In this document: positions 11,901 to 26,000 of the stretch, in pieces
How positions within the stretch are numbered: position 1 is the first letter of the stretch
Layout of the letters: each line of letters begins with the position of its first letter
DNA from: Opisthorchis felineus
Taxonomy: Eukaryota; Platyhelminthes; Trematoda; Opisthorchiida; Opisthorchiidae
NCBI GenBank assembly: GCA_004794785.1
Contig: SJOL01009883.1
Location: 534,778 to 598,777, forward strand
Reading direction: 5' to 3'
Length of the DNA stretch: 64,000 bases
The notes under the pieces: generated by a model
The model's input: the letters and a program-made list of their open reading frames with translations, nothing else
Told to the model about the DNA's origin: nothing
Databases searched by the model: none
Made by a program: the position numbers and the translations under genes

Positions 11901-14900
11901 GTATTACGAGGCGGTCTGGAGATAAAGTCGTACTGCCCTTTGCGATAGGGGTGTGAAGGCAGTAAGGCGTTTCTCCCAGGCAACCAGCATGTTCACTTTT
12001 TATGGAAACAGCGATGCTGCCTTCCCCAGGGGAAGGGCGGGTTAGAAAAGGTCGACCCCAAAAACCGCACACTCCGATCGCCCAACGGTTGGCCGTGACC
12101 GCCGGCGCATTATTCAATACGGCCGAAATACTTTTAAAAGCAAAGAGTCCGGTGCTGATCGAAAGGCACCTACTGTGCGCAGCCGCATCAGGAGTGAGAC
12201 AGTAATGCCCTACTACTTGCGCCCTCGGGCCAGACCGGCCCTCTGCAGCCAAGCTGGTCAGTCATTGGCTCCGGGAAGGGTCCTCCAAGAAAATCCTAAC
12301 AACCGCTGTCTCGCGGTTCAGACTCTTGAGTCATAGGCTAGCAGCAGAGTCCCCGAACAAAACCCTACATCCTCTCGCTGCCTTATGGGTCAGACTTTTG
12401 AGTCAAAGGCTACTCAGCTAAACCTCAACTAAACCTCTTTCTTCGGCCTGGGCAACCGGGAAGTATCATTTGCCCTAGCAGCTCTTCGGTCCCCGCCCTT
12501 CTCCCACACTCCATCCCCACCCATCGTACAATGCAGTGTAATCATCCCATCTACCAATCCTGTAGCCACTATCCCGTGTCCAAACCTTCGCCCAGAAAAA
12601 TAAACCAAAATAATCACTTACTAATCCCAAAAGATCTTATCCACGTTGCAGCCTTTAATGTCCGTATTTTACGTCAAATCGGGCAGCAGGCATCCCTTGC
12701 TGAAACCTCGCTTTCCCTCTCCATCGATGTGTGTTGTGTCTCCAAAACACGCATACAAGATCCGACTTCGGTCGTGCACAAACAAACCGCTTGGGATGAG
12801 CCCAGATGTTCCACGTTTCACTCTTCGGGTATCCGGTGATCCTGCCGCAATGGCTAGTTGCATCTAGAGTGTGGGAGCTGCACTCAGCCCCAGGGCTGTA
12901 AGCGCCTTACTGGAAAGTAAACAATCTCCTTTGCGCTGTGCAGTCGTCTGGCTCAATTAAGTTTAACGCAATTCGATGCGATAATCGGTGCTTATTTGTC
13001 GTATCAGCATACGCCCCAAATGACTGCAGTTTTGAGACTCAGAAGGAAGAGTTTTCTCAAGATCTGTCACGACTGATTCGGTCGCCAAGAATGACGAATA
13101 TAGTAATCCTAGCAGGTGGTATGAATGCCCAAGTTGAACGACTAAGTCCGGTAGAAGCACAGTTAGGTGGTAGATCTGGAGTCGATGCTGAGCGTACAGA
13201 TAATGGGGAGCGGCTTCTTCAGTTGTGTGCAGATCATCGCCTGTTCCTGGTCAGTACGAACTTCCAACATAAATGCTGACACAGTTACTTGAAGGCCACC
13301 AACCACAAGACAGTCATGGACTCAATTGGACCACGTGGCTATCAGCGTCAATTAGAGATTGTTGTTTCTTCGGGGGAACGCAACCTGACTCTGATTATGC
13401 CATTGTGCGGGCCCAGTTGTCACTTCGTTTTTGTTACTATTACGCTCACCAAAACAGCGAATTCATTAAACAGCTTCGGCAAGTTTCAGTAGCTCAAGTC
13501 TATCGAGCTGATCTGGCTACTGGAAACGCATAGTCACGCGGATGACGAAGATATCTTGGAGGTTGAATGGAGGCGAGTTAAAGAAGCAATGCTCTCAGCT
13601 TTCAGAACTGTTCATCCAGCCCATCTGACTCGACTAAATGAATACTGGATATCTTCGAGATCAGCAGATCTTATTGCTGCCAGAAATGCCATACCAGCAA
13701 CTAGCGACTGTGATGACCTCAAACACCGGACAGTTAGGAGAATGACAGAACGCTGGTGGATTTCGAAGTCCCAGGAGATGAAGACTTCGCTGCAGGCAAC
13801 AGCCGCGCCCTGTTTCAAAATGATTCGAGCAACCGGTCAAAAGGAAGCAAGTTTCAGTGAAGCGATATGCGAAAAAGACGGAACGGCAGTTCACTCCCTT
13901 AATCTTCGTCTTAAGCGGTGGGCTGAGCACTTCATAGAACAGTTCAGCTGGTCTCCTTCAACACAACCGCTGGAAGAACCCAGCGAACTTGAATGGAACA
14001 TCGACACCAACCCACCATCAACAACTGAAGTCCAGCGTGAAATTTCAATCCTGAAGCGCGACAAGGAACCTGGCCCGGATGGTCTACGCCCTGCGCTCTT
14101 TAAAGAAGGTGAGGAGGTTCTGGTGAACAGTCCGACGACCATACTGCAGAAGATTTGGAACGAAAACAAAATACCAGCCGAATGAATCTCCGTGACCGTC
14201 ATCCAAGTTTTCAAAATGGATGCAAGAACGTCATGCGGAAATCATCGTGGTATCAGCCTGGTATCCGTTGCATTTAGAGTCCTCTCTGGCATTATTTTGC
14301 TCAGGTTAATGGATTATTGGGAAAGACAGATTCGTGAGAATCAAGAAGGGTTTCGTCCTGGTCGAGGACGCATCGACCATATCTTTACCTTGAAACAAAG
14401 TTTGAGGCAGCGCAATTCCTTCAAACGTTCCACGTTGGTCGTTTTTCTTGATCTGAAAGCTGCTTTTGAGCCTGTCGATCGTCAGGAGCTTTGGCAGTGT
14501 CTGGCGATCAAAGGTGTCCCTTCCAAATTTCTATCCCTTATGAGGGCACTGTATGCGAACTCCTGTGGGCGCGTACAAGTAAACGGGAAGCTTTCGCCTG
14601 AGTTCATCACGTCCAGTGGTGTGAAACAAGGCTGTCGTCTTTCACCTTTGTTATTGATATGCTGCTTGAAATTTCTCAGCCTGCATCTGAAAACTCGAAA
14701 GTCGAAATGCTCCCGGAACGTTCCCTCAGGGGAATCGAGTATGCAGACGAAATTGCTCTCCTTGGTTCAGATCTCTCCTAAATGCAGACGACTTTCAATA
14801 ACCTAAATAACCCTGCCGCATGGTTTGGCATGTACTTCACACCTGCAAAGTGTAAAGCGCTTCTACAAGACTGGGTTGGATCAAACCCACACCTCATGCT

Positions 14901-16230
14901 TGCAGACAAGCCAACTGGCGTGGTAGATAAATTTGTTTGCCTGGGCAGCTGTGTAATTTCCGATGGACTGGCTGGGGATGAGATTATTTCGCGAATATGA
15001 AAGGCCAGGACAGCTTTTGTCAAATTCGGACACCCATGGCGCCGACGTGACGTAAGTTTGTCTGTCAGGGGCAGAGTTTACGCTGCGGTGTTGCGATCCA
15101 TACTGCCTTATGGATCAGAGACGTGGTCCCTACGCGCATAGGACATACGGAAGACGTCAGTGTTTGATCATCGGTGTCTCTGAAGCCTTGGTCAGGTCTG
15201 GTGTGAACATCGGATTAGCAACCCTGAGATACGCCAGATAGTCTTAGGAAGAAGGAAATCTCCCGCGAGAGATGAATTACTCACGCTTCATAGGCTACGC
15301 TTGTTAAGACATGTACTCAACCTGCCGGAAGACCGTCTGTCTTACAGAGCTCTTTTTGCCCAGCCCTGTGCTGAGTGGAAGCGACCAAGAGGTCGACAGT
15401 GTATGACATGGTGACGAAGTGCGAAAACACTAACCAGTAAACTTAGTCGGGTCGGCAACTGTCACCTCCCTGGATGGGGACCCCGGGACTCAAGTCACCA
15501 ATGGTTACTGACATTGGCAGAAATGACGCAATCGAGCAGTCAATGGCAATCGTGGATCAAAGTTATCGCCTGCAATGCGTAGCTACCCAGTTCCCAAACT
15601 AACCAGATGTGCTATCGCCGCCAAGGATTGGCTGTATGTCCCACACTCCCGATTTCCCGTGACGGAAACGAGTCCATAAACCACTACCCAACAACACTTT
15701 CAAAATCTTCTCTTAACACCCTTTTATCCATCGTTTTAGCAGATCTTAATATTCAACAAAGCGTAAGTCTGTAGCAGAATTAACCAACAAAAACAGTATA
15801 GAATAAGTAAAAGCTCACGAACATGGCATAAAATATCTAGTGGAGGGCACTTAACAGATCTATTTAAAATAGCATATGGGACGCGTGAAGAGGTAAAACC
15901 TATATATGCCGGGTGCATATTATCATCGATTAAGGTAGTGAAGTCTGTGTAGTACGTATGATCATTCAGCGGAGAAGACAGCGCTGGATGGACCACTGTT
16001 AGAATCAACCTGGGTATGCTTTTTTCATATTCAACGAGGGTAAATTAACACCTGTTACGGTGCCTCAAGGGTTTGATGATTTTACATCTCTTACTGGTCA
16101 ATGGTCTTCAATCTAAATGCACCGTAACGTAGATAACAGAGATACGGGGAAGCCGCAGTTGCGCTCTCAGTAGTAAACTAAAAGAGTTTCGACAAATTTC
16201 GTCACGGTAAAAAGCCAGTTGGAGTCGTTT

Positions 16231-16277
<47 letters not shown>

Positions 16278-16988
16278 TGAATGAAAGCAATAGGAGCGAA
16301 TGTGCAGTTTACAGAGACAACTCACACAATACGCGAACAAATAGACCTAAGCGAGCTTCAACTGCATGTGTGTTATTCGCCACACAAATGTACTCCGCTT
16401 GGTCAAGTAAGTTAGCTTGGTTAATCACCAGACTTCCGTTTGGGTAAGCTCTCACACGACTCTGATCAGTGGGTGCATTTCGAGAGAGTAGAGCGGTCAT
16501 TACTGGATCAGAATTGGCTTCATCTTGCATTGATCCATCGGGCTTTGTTGTATGTTGTTGTTCAGCGTTTGAAGATTTGGCTTCCGGAGTTCCGTTTTCG
16601 TTAGGGTCAAATTTCGGCGTGTACAATGTGAATCCGATCCTCTTGGCAATCCAGCTGATTTGGGGCAAAGGATCTCCTGTGGCGTGGCAATTGAGTACAA
16701 CTTGTTTTCCAACACTGACAGTTTGGTTTGAGCTGATCTGTGAAATCTGTGGCTTTTCTGTTCGAAAACATAAATAATTACAAAATGCAAGTATCACCAT
16801 CCTCTCTAACATAAACAAATGCTTTGTTTGTTAAAAAATCTTCACTTGCGATGAAGGTCTCGATGCAGTGGGCGACACAGCATAATGGGAGATGAAGACA
16901 CATGCACACAACACATGAACCATACACCAACATACGTAGGTTTCAAGCCCCAAGTTGCGTGCTAGTAGAGTAGTTTACGATGTTTAAC

Positions 16989-17031
<43 letters not shown>

Positions 17032-20000
17032 TTTGGAACAAACTACTTCCTGGTTACAGTCGAGTTCGTTTTTTGCTTAACTACTTGTCCAACATTACCC
17101 CAACTGACCGAACGCAGTACTGACCACGGCATCAGACGGGTATGTAGATTTGCGGGGTGGTAGTAATGCAGCGGCGGCAATGAGCGGAATGATGACAATG
17201 ATTTATGCCGGGCCAGTACACACACTGTCACGAATGCAGCATTATGTTCCAAGATGAGTAATGTATGTGTGTAATACGCTGGACCGTATCTATGCGTACG
17301 TCAACGACTTTTTCCTTGCATGAGCTCATAGATCACTTGTCAAGAAGCGCGTATCTCTTATAGTGCGCGAGTGGACTGCAGAGTCGATGAATACGCGAGG
17401 GATGGAAAAGAAATCCAAATATATATAGGTATTAGGAATCCAAAAAGAAATAAACGGGTTGAAAAAACAGTTGAAAATAATTCTAACGTTATGGTGGTTT
17501 GGAAAATAGGACAGTGTGGTAACCCCTTTGTGATTGGTCCTACAGTCACAGAATGAACTAAAGACTAATTTCAACAGGGAATGGGTCATTCGGCTGAACT
17601 TATTTCATAGACAGGATCAACCTGGGTGGACGGAAGGACAACTGACTGACGGTCAGAACAGATTGTAGGGTGAAAGACTGAAAAAAATATCTGTCATAAA
17701 AATGAAAATGGTTAGAGAGGATATACGTCTCAATTTCCAAGGAATCGAACAGGACGACGTGACTTACAGTGAATGCTCTTGCGAACGGTTTGTAGGGTGG
17801 ACCTTCTGTATGAGGATTATCTATTGCTGGTTGATACATATCCAGGAATCGAGTAACATTTACTGTTATCCATAAAAATGTTACGATGGCAAAACCACAG
17901 CAGGAATAAAAAGGAGGTAAACTTTTGGATGACCCAAGACTGAGAATTTTATCATCTGAGCCTGGTAATGCAGGTCAACATCCAGGCGTGTGATCAGCAG
18001 AGTGACCATCTCGCAGTTAGACAGAATATAGTAACACATCCTCCAAACACGGAATGCACAACACGTGATCACGTGTGACTGGCTCTCTGAGTGACGGCTT
18101 TTCAGATGGAACGTTTGTCTGTCCTGTGAATTCTTCTTTTCTCTTTCACTTCGCTTGTAGTTTGAGAAGATTCGGTGGTTTCCCAACGGAGATTTTTTCA
18201 TGTCAGCGGAGATAATCTATGCTGAAAAGCCGACAAGCACGGCACAGCTGTTTCACCTTTATTCAGAATCGTCAGCAGTGCACGTCTCACGAAACTGCGG
18301 TGAGGTTTCGAACCCATGACTTTTTACTTTTCCACTTTATATAAGTGCTTTCCAGCTCTTCCATCTTGAGTTTTCGTCAGTTCTATCTCTGCGTAAACTG
18401 CCATTCCAAACACTGGAGGAGCTTGCTACCCTAAAACGACGTTGTGTAGACAAACCATGTTTTTTTCTAATGGCATTCGATATGCAGGCTTTTGTCGATC
18501 GTCTTTCACCGCTCTTACTGCCTGCTGGAATCATTGTTAATATAAGTCTACACCCACAGGTAGAAATCCTTTAGCATCCAGGTCATGAAGCAGGTTTTAT
18601 TGTTCCTCGCTTTCGTCGTCCGCCGTCAAAATTATCGGGCCATAGAAATGGAGGCAGCTGCTACTTCCAATTACACAAACAATAAAAACTAGCGCATATC
18701 AGCACATATGAGTATATATGACACAGAATCGAGTTCGAATCTGTGAAGATTTTATGACAATAGGTGACCTCTTAGAGCAGTACAGTAGAGCTGTAAAAGA
18801 TGAGGTGTCCATAATTAGCCTATCCATCCAGAATCCATAACCGCAGATGTAAATAAAAAGCCGCACGCTTATAAACGCTCGCCAGTACTCTGTCGGGTAC
18901 AAGTCGATCTTTCAGATGAGGCGCGATTAAACTCTAAATGAATACATCGTGCAACGTACAGCAATAGAAGAAGAGGAACATGTGATTCTCCTAAAGGAAC
19001 TGACAAAAGGTCCACGAGAGATCTGAGAAGTATTTGCGTCACCTCCAAAACGATAGTTGAGTACAGTGGCAGATAAAGTCTGAAATCACTCGGGTCACAA
19101 CGGTCACCGTTTTGCGACCGATTACCTAGTTAGTACCAATCAAACGGTGGTACATTTATGCGGAAACACTGCACTCTCGGGATAACATTTGGGAAAATGA
19201 GATAAAAGAGTCGTTGACGTGAACTCGCTCCAGAATAAAAAGGTAACAATATGTGAAGCGCACTTTTACATCCATCATGTAGTCGGTATAGCACTCGCCA
19301 GAATGTACTTGACAAAAACCGATCTTGTTTCGCCCCATCAATAGAATTGTGGGGAAAGTATGTCAGGAATTAAGAAACGTCAAGCTGACAAAGATTCTGG
19401 ATTTTGGTGTATGTGACATATGGTTAGTAGTTTATGTTGATAGTGATTTTTCTCGGTTGCCGCGCATAAGAGACCGAGCGTCAGGGACCAATCCACAGGG
19501 TCGAAACAACCTACTTTCATCAGCTAGATCCGGTATCACGAACTAGTGCAAGTTCTAGAGACCAACAATGTGGAATATCGCTCAACTTACCGCCAACAAC
19601 TACATTAACCGTCATATTGATTTGAGCATTTTTGTAGGACGAGTGGGCAAGGCACACATATTGTCCAGCGTCAGATTTCCGCACATATTGAATGACCAAC
19701 GTGCCACCTGGCTCGACTTGATTTGGTGGATGAATTGGAAGGAAATCAGATGGGCGATTTCCCACTTTCCGGAACCAGTCAATCTTGAGCGTCCCGTAAC
19801 CTCGGACTTTGCAAGGGATGCGGCCTTGTGTGTTGACTTCCAGAAAATGCTTCCGAATTTCACGCAAGAATTGAAGTTTTCCTAAAAAACACAAGCGGAA
19901 AATATGTTTTCACTTGTGTAACGACTTAGGTGTTATCTCCATCTGCCTTTTGCTGGTTTATTTGTCAGAGTTTTTCAAAGGTTCCATACAAGCACCCACT

Positions 20001-23000
20001 AATTGAAGCGTCCCATCCCCCGAGCCCTTTTACTCGTATTTGTATTTGGAAAGGAAATGACATTCAAACTATCACTTTTCTCCTATCAGAATGGGCAATG
20101 TTTGATTTAACAAGGTGGATGATTGAATTATTGTATAACTACTGGCCCGAGAGTAACAAGACCGATCCCTTTATGCTCGTCTGATGACCTTCTTCAAGGA
20201 GAGGTGTTCTGGTGTAGCTGAGCTTCCCTGGATCCTGTCGCATATTTCTTGAGGAAATTCTCCTTTTTCTCAAGCTTCCAAACTTTCTGTCTTATCGGCG
20301 ACGGCGTTCTGTAGTGGTTGCTCCAGTGATGATGAAAAACCTAGAATATGGACCTAGACACATACCACAAACGCAGACAGGAGTAGAACCTGCGACCCTT
20401 AGCTTTCAGGACAAGTGCTGTAAGTTTTAAGTTACCGCAGATATATCATTACGTTCTACGTTGTTTTACAACACTGCTGCCTAGTTCTGAAAGTATTCAG
20501 TATAGATACCTGGACGAACATAGTCAACCACTTTTTGAGGAACGTCCAAAGAGAAGCAAGTTAAATGGTCTCCAAGCTCTTCCGCACAAAATATGCAACG
20601 ATAATTTAACACCACAGATCATAGCTGAAAATCAACGTTTAACGCATGTTTGACACCAGTTTGCAAGATACGCAGTTTTGACTCAGCAGTATGTAAACGC
20701 AGTTATCACATGAAATCATCCGCAATTCTGGGAATCTTCATGAGTACCCGTATAAATTATTGCAGAACTGCCCACTAAACTTCATTTACCTCGAAATTGT
20801 GGTGAAACTCAACAAGACACATCTAATATTCACGTGCACACGAGAGCACGAGAATATAAACCAAATTCAGGGTATGGTGTTTGTAGACACGTCTTTACAG
20901 CAATCTACGGGAGTTGAGGGTTAAACAGTTAAAGGTTGCGTGAAAGTAGCCCTACCTACATCGTTCGTACCGATGATTTCCTTTGCAGACAATTGTAGCC
21001 CCAGGTAAAACACGGTCACACACGAACACAGACTATCGATCACAGACCTTATGACACCTGTTACGAACTGAAGTGATAAACACTCCAAGCTCAACTCTTG
21101 TTAGTGCCCAGTGAGGAAATGAAATATCACGTGAATAATTCGAAGGAAGGCGGTTCCCTCAGTAGTGACCACCATTATTCGTACTCACTATGACCTGGGT
21201 TTACTCACGATTACTTCAGAAGCGACCGAGCAGCATTCTAAAAAGGCTTTATTAGATATCCCTCCAACAAATTATCCTATGTGGCAACGAATACGTGACA
21301 GCTGATGTGTTATGGTTTGCACCATATCCCCACATTAGTAATATCCTCATAAACAGCACCCCCAATGAAAGTCAAACAACATCAAACGTACCCACGATCA
21401 TCATCCAAATAGGGTTGGCTTTTATCCATCAAATTATGGCAGTGACACAAAAGCGTTTCTTAGCCCGGGTTTGTTAAACACAATTCTGTCATCCGCGGGG
21501 GGGGGGAGGCAACTAACCAACACCACGGTTGATTTTCAAATCAAAACAAACTGAAAGCGCTAACGGTGGGACTGAAGGACACGCTTCAGCAAAGTTGACG
21601 GGGATTTGCGAGAGATTCCAAAACACTTTTTCAGGTATTCTCTCCTGAGTTTACTGCACTGACTTAGCCTATGTGACAGTCAATGTAAGTCTCTTAAATG
21701 AGATTTTACTTACTAAACGCAGCTCTTCGTACGCTCATTTATACAGCAACTAAGTAGATCATAATGAGCAGGGTAGTAATATATTCATCTAGCTTCTCCG
21801 GAAGTGCCACACTGTTTATTCAAGACAGAATCTTCAAACCTGAGATTTAGATTAAGTTGGATGTTGAACAGCTTAATCCACAAGTTGCTCTTTAATGAAA
21901 GGGGATATTTCCGGGTCTTGATGAGTAAACTGCTTTGTTAATGGGGTCACCAATGAAAGCACCACAACCAAAACATCAAGTGCCCTGCGGCCCTGGTTTG
22001 CCAATAATCAAGTTTTGATAAGCACAACTATTAAACTGCAAGGAGAAAAATTTGCTCAACTTAGGACAGCGTAGAAGCTGGACCAAATACAGGCAGCTGT
22101 ATCCGCTTCTTTGGTCAACCTTTTTAGGCAACTGCCGGGTGCTCGAGTGTCCAAATGGACAGAAGTCTAATGGCAACACCATACAACTAAAAGGCAGGTG
22201 CGTGGTACTTGATTTAGATGATGGGGAATCTTGCGTCCGAATAAGACATAGCTGGTTTATTCAGACGTGGTAGTAGTAAATAATGTCCCTGGGCAGAAAC
22301 GGCTCAAGCCCAGGACAGAGTGAAATGAACAGAATAGTCTGCCACAGAAACTCACAAATGGAAATAAGGTTGCTGGAAACTCAAGAATACAACGCCTACC
22401 CGATGAGTTACAAGGGCAAATTCGGTGGTGAGCTGTTGAAGGGTTTTCGGTAACATTATAAGTAGCAATGAGGCAGGGAATAACTGATGCTCATGGATGG
22501 AAAAATGGAGTCCCTGATGAACTATGTGGGTTAACCTGCCACTGATGCGGTTTTGCAGCCAACTTTCCATAAGTAAGACTAAGGTATTGACGTTGTAGCT
22601 ATTGAAGGAGCCTTTTGTACAGGTGGGCGAAGAAAGTAGCTGTGGTCCTTAGCCATTCCAGACACGAGGAAGTGCTCAGAAAGATAATGCTGTAACATGA
22701 TAAATTATCACCAAATCGTAGCGCTAAGGTTTTAATTGGATAGTTTACATTCACCATCTTGGTCCCACTGGGTATATTCGGCAGGTCTACTATGAAGTGC
22801 ATACGACTGACCATCGTCAGGTGGTCACAGTATACTGACTGGCAAAACATTACAGCAAAACTCGTAAAACGACGGCATGCTTAATATGTGTTTTGGGTAA
22901 TAAGAACGGGCAACTTACTAAGCTAAGACAGACAGAAGCTAGCTCTATCGGCCCTTCACACCTTAGGACACAGAATGTATCAGAACCTATGATTAACATT

Positions 23001-26000
23001 TCTTCGGATAAACTCGATACGCAACCAGGTGTCTCATCCGTATACTGTCTTCACTCCCAAATTAAAAAACCTTGGTATGAGGAGAAGAAATGTCCAAAAA
23101 AGCAGCGGTCTTAATAAGATTTTGCCCGGTATAAAAGAAACAGAACGGGAATGTGCTCACCTTTGACGACTAACGTTTGTTCTCGACCTGCAGCACGTTT
23201 GCTATAGCCATCTGTTTGGACGAAGCACTGGTATTGTCCCTGATCTTCGGGCCTGAGTTTCGTAAAACGGATTTGTTCCCCATTTTCCTCGAGAACCAGC
23301 TTGGAATAAGAATAAGAACAGTATAAAAGAGTACGGCATAACACAAAAGGATAAGCTTGATATCGAAGTTTAGGGCAGTCAAAGCCAGAAAGTTTCTCAG
23401 CGAATCGCAGGTTTTTGTCCTCAGAAGCCTCGGAAGCCTCGAGTGTGCTCCGAGATAACACCTTCCAAGGAATCTTTCAAAACTCAAAGCACTGAGAGCG
23501 CAAAATAAGTCAGGTCCTTAGGATGCGTGACAAGCACAAATCTCTATAACAAAGTCGCTTATCTAGTAAATGAGGTACCCGTGTGGTGACAATGGCATAC
23601 ATTTCAAACCGTGAAGAGATCCACTAAAGTATAAAATGTGGGTGCGAATGCATCTTTGGGAAGCCAAAAGAAAATTCCGGAGGAAAAACCATCATACGAT
23701 ATCAGCAACTTCCAACAATTAATTCACTTTCCAGGTCAGCGCTGGTCCAAAAAACAACGCATGTCAGAATGCAAACAAATGCAACCAGTAGTCCAGCACA
23801 TAGAAGTTAGATACCGCACGTGACGAACAAAAACGTCAGTATAGCAAATGAGCGAGCAACCCCGGAAGAAAAGCAGATAAGAAATCAAGGCATACAAAGT
23901 CGGTCTGTTAAAATTAAGACCTACCAATATCTAAGCCGCTTTCTGGCTCGCGTGATTGGGTCATTAAATCAACGGTTCAATAGATGCTCACATGGCACGT
24001 CCCAACACGATGTGGGCAAAGTTTTGAAGTATCAAATGGGAAAATCGTCGCAAACGTGAACTTACCTGTGAATAAGGTTCCATTAAATTAGTGCCACAAT
24101 AACGCCGGTTCGCAAAATTTTTACTCTCTGGTGAACTCAAAACCTACTGTAAGAAAAGTTATTTCAGACTTCCAGGTCTCATGACGACACTCGAGTTGAC
24201 TCACACACTTACTAGCTTCTTATGCCCATTATTTTGAGAGAATAAGCCATTTTTAGGTGATTCACTTAGTCCGGCAGTCTTAAAGGCTACTTCCTCGAAA
24301 GAACCTCAGACGTTCAAAAGGAGATGTCGTCCACAATGCGCATATATATTTTTGGAATAATCATCCTGCTATTCCGACAAGCTCACTGTGGTAATTCCAC
24401 GCCGGAGCGGGAAGCATTGGACGGAAATTTCGCTCGTGCTAGGACCCGACACCTGGACACATATTTGGCCGTGCCGGGATTTTGAAGTCCAGAAATCTTA
24501 TATGTGGGGCGAGCGCGCTGCCACTACTGTAACAGTACAGGCTGGATCAAACTGAGTTATCACATCTCAACAGACGAACGTGTTCACGCATGAACGGCGT
24601 CAATAGTCTGCTCAATTCCTCGATTCCTCTAAGCTCGATTCAAAACTCATTTCAATTCCTCGTCTAACACCTCATCATCACACAAACAAACAAACAATAC
24701 GTGTGATTTTCAATCTGATATTCCCAAGGCACCCCGTCAATTAGTTTTTTCGTTTGCCTCAAAGGCATAATTTATTTACTTGCGCTGATGAGTTTTTTGT
24801 CAAATGCGAAACCTTTCTCATCAAAAGATTCACTATTTCGAAGTGGTTGTGACGTCTGGATTTCTGCTAGTGCTGGATCACTGCTAAATGTTGATTGTAC
24901 TCACTAGGACTCAGGCACTCCTAAGTGTTTTGATAAGAGGTCCGCTGTATACAAGTGTGCAGGTATCTTTTGTGAGTTGGGAACAAACTTATTTAGTACA
25001 CCGCATAATTCTTAGAGAAAATGATGGAAGCGTATAAGCAAATAGCGCTGGTGGCATGAACTCACGTTCTAGACAGCACTCGTGCTGAGGGTAGGATGAT
25101 TAGTTATGCTACGGTTGGAGTCCAAGCAGTAATATATTGACTGGCTCACCTAAGGGAACAGTGGTATCAGAGGGAAATCTGTAACCTGGGTGTAAAGTAG
25201 AGCAAATGCACTGTCCGAATAGTCCTCAGACTGCTAAAGTTGCGTCGGATTTTTGGTGCAACGTCGGCGAGTTATGTAACTTATTGAGCGAATGAACAGT
25301 AGTCCCGCTAATGTCATCCACCACATATTAAAGTATAGGAATAAGGAATGTTGATAATTCGGAAATATAGATCGGTCAAGTAACTTAGCGATGTGGCCAG
25401 CACACGAAAATTACTCGAAAGACTGAGAATCATGGTTCAATAGAAAAAAAGAGCTAGTGGCCACACGAGTAACACCTTTGTCAGACTGGGCATACCACTG
25501 TTAGGTGCAACGCTGGTCAGGATTACTGTTGGTCCCCTTTGAACAGCTGCATGTATTTTTGTTTGAGGCAACCCTACTAAATTCAGTGTTTCAATTCGTA
25601 TAGCTAGCATATCCACTTTTGGTTCCTTGAGGCTCACAAATCGTCTTCCTAGAATTTCACGTTTCAGGTTAATCTTGCTGACTATAACGTAGCAGAAGAA
25701 ACTGATCGCACTTCCAATATGCGACTGTGGAATGGTTTATCCCTGGTTACTGTTGGTTTTGTCACCACTACGGACCCTCCCCAAAGAGACGTCAGAAGCC
25801 ATATAGCGGAGGAGAACTGAAGTCATAGTCAATCCAGTGAATGTCGGTGTGACTCAAGCAGCCTGATTTAATTTGGGAGAAGTCAGCAGATATTTCCGTT
25901 TTTACAGAATGAAGGAAATCTTCGGGCCTCTGTGCATGAACGTGGCGCTCTTCCTCAAGTGTTTTGGTTTGAAGAGCCATCACTACACTTGTGCCTTATA

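Larger units (their letters stand above)
11740..15735 (+). mobile_element. Non-LTR retrotransposon (LINE, RTE-like), decayed copy
   Basis: A 5' leader (11,740-12,430; TTGTCGTGGTGGTCGGGCTT) is followed by apurinic-endonuclease, reverse-transcriptase and C-terminal segments in plus frames that shift repeatedly. Motifs in order: [16 protein letters not shown] and [12 protein letters not shown] (endonuclease start), [110 protein letters not shown]. Boundaries are approximate. It is antisense within intron 12 of the PTK7-like gene. Frameshifts, stops and altered catalytic positions show that it is dead. Confidence 0.85.
8985..16325 (-). other. Intron 12 of the PTK7-like gene
   Basis: This 7.3-kb intron holds a GT-rich run near 9,391-9,413, the 10-bp tandem repeat, the family-1 SINE, the LINE copy and an AT tract near its 5' end. 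Nothing else is recognised at 9,820-10,800, 11,010-11,700 or 15,740-16,230. Confidence 0.8.
16758..19590 (-). other. Intron 11 of the PTK7-like gene
   Basis: 2.8 kb with an AT tract, the family-2 SINE relic and the exon-like plus-strand segment at 18.4 kb. The rest shows no gene. Confidence 0.8.
19882..23160 (-). other. Intron 10 of the PTK7-like gene
   Basis: 3.3 kb. It contains a possible tRNA-like relic on the minus strand at 20,350-20,430 (GGGTCGCAGGTTCTACTCC), a 10-G run and the hammerhead relic at 22.4 kb. No gene was seen. Confidence 0.8.

Noticed and set aside
11809..12252. 147-codon minus frame as a gene
   Set aside because: It lies antisense in the leader of the LINE and has no recognised domain.
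16108..16447. Frames with runs of Tyr-Ile across the AT tract
   Set aside because: They are translations of an (AT)n microsatellite.
24781..24830. CTGATGAG...GAAAC at 24.8 kb as a hammerhead
   Set aside because: No stem II can form between the two core parts and there is no stem I partner or cleavage triplet.
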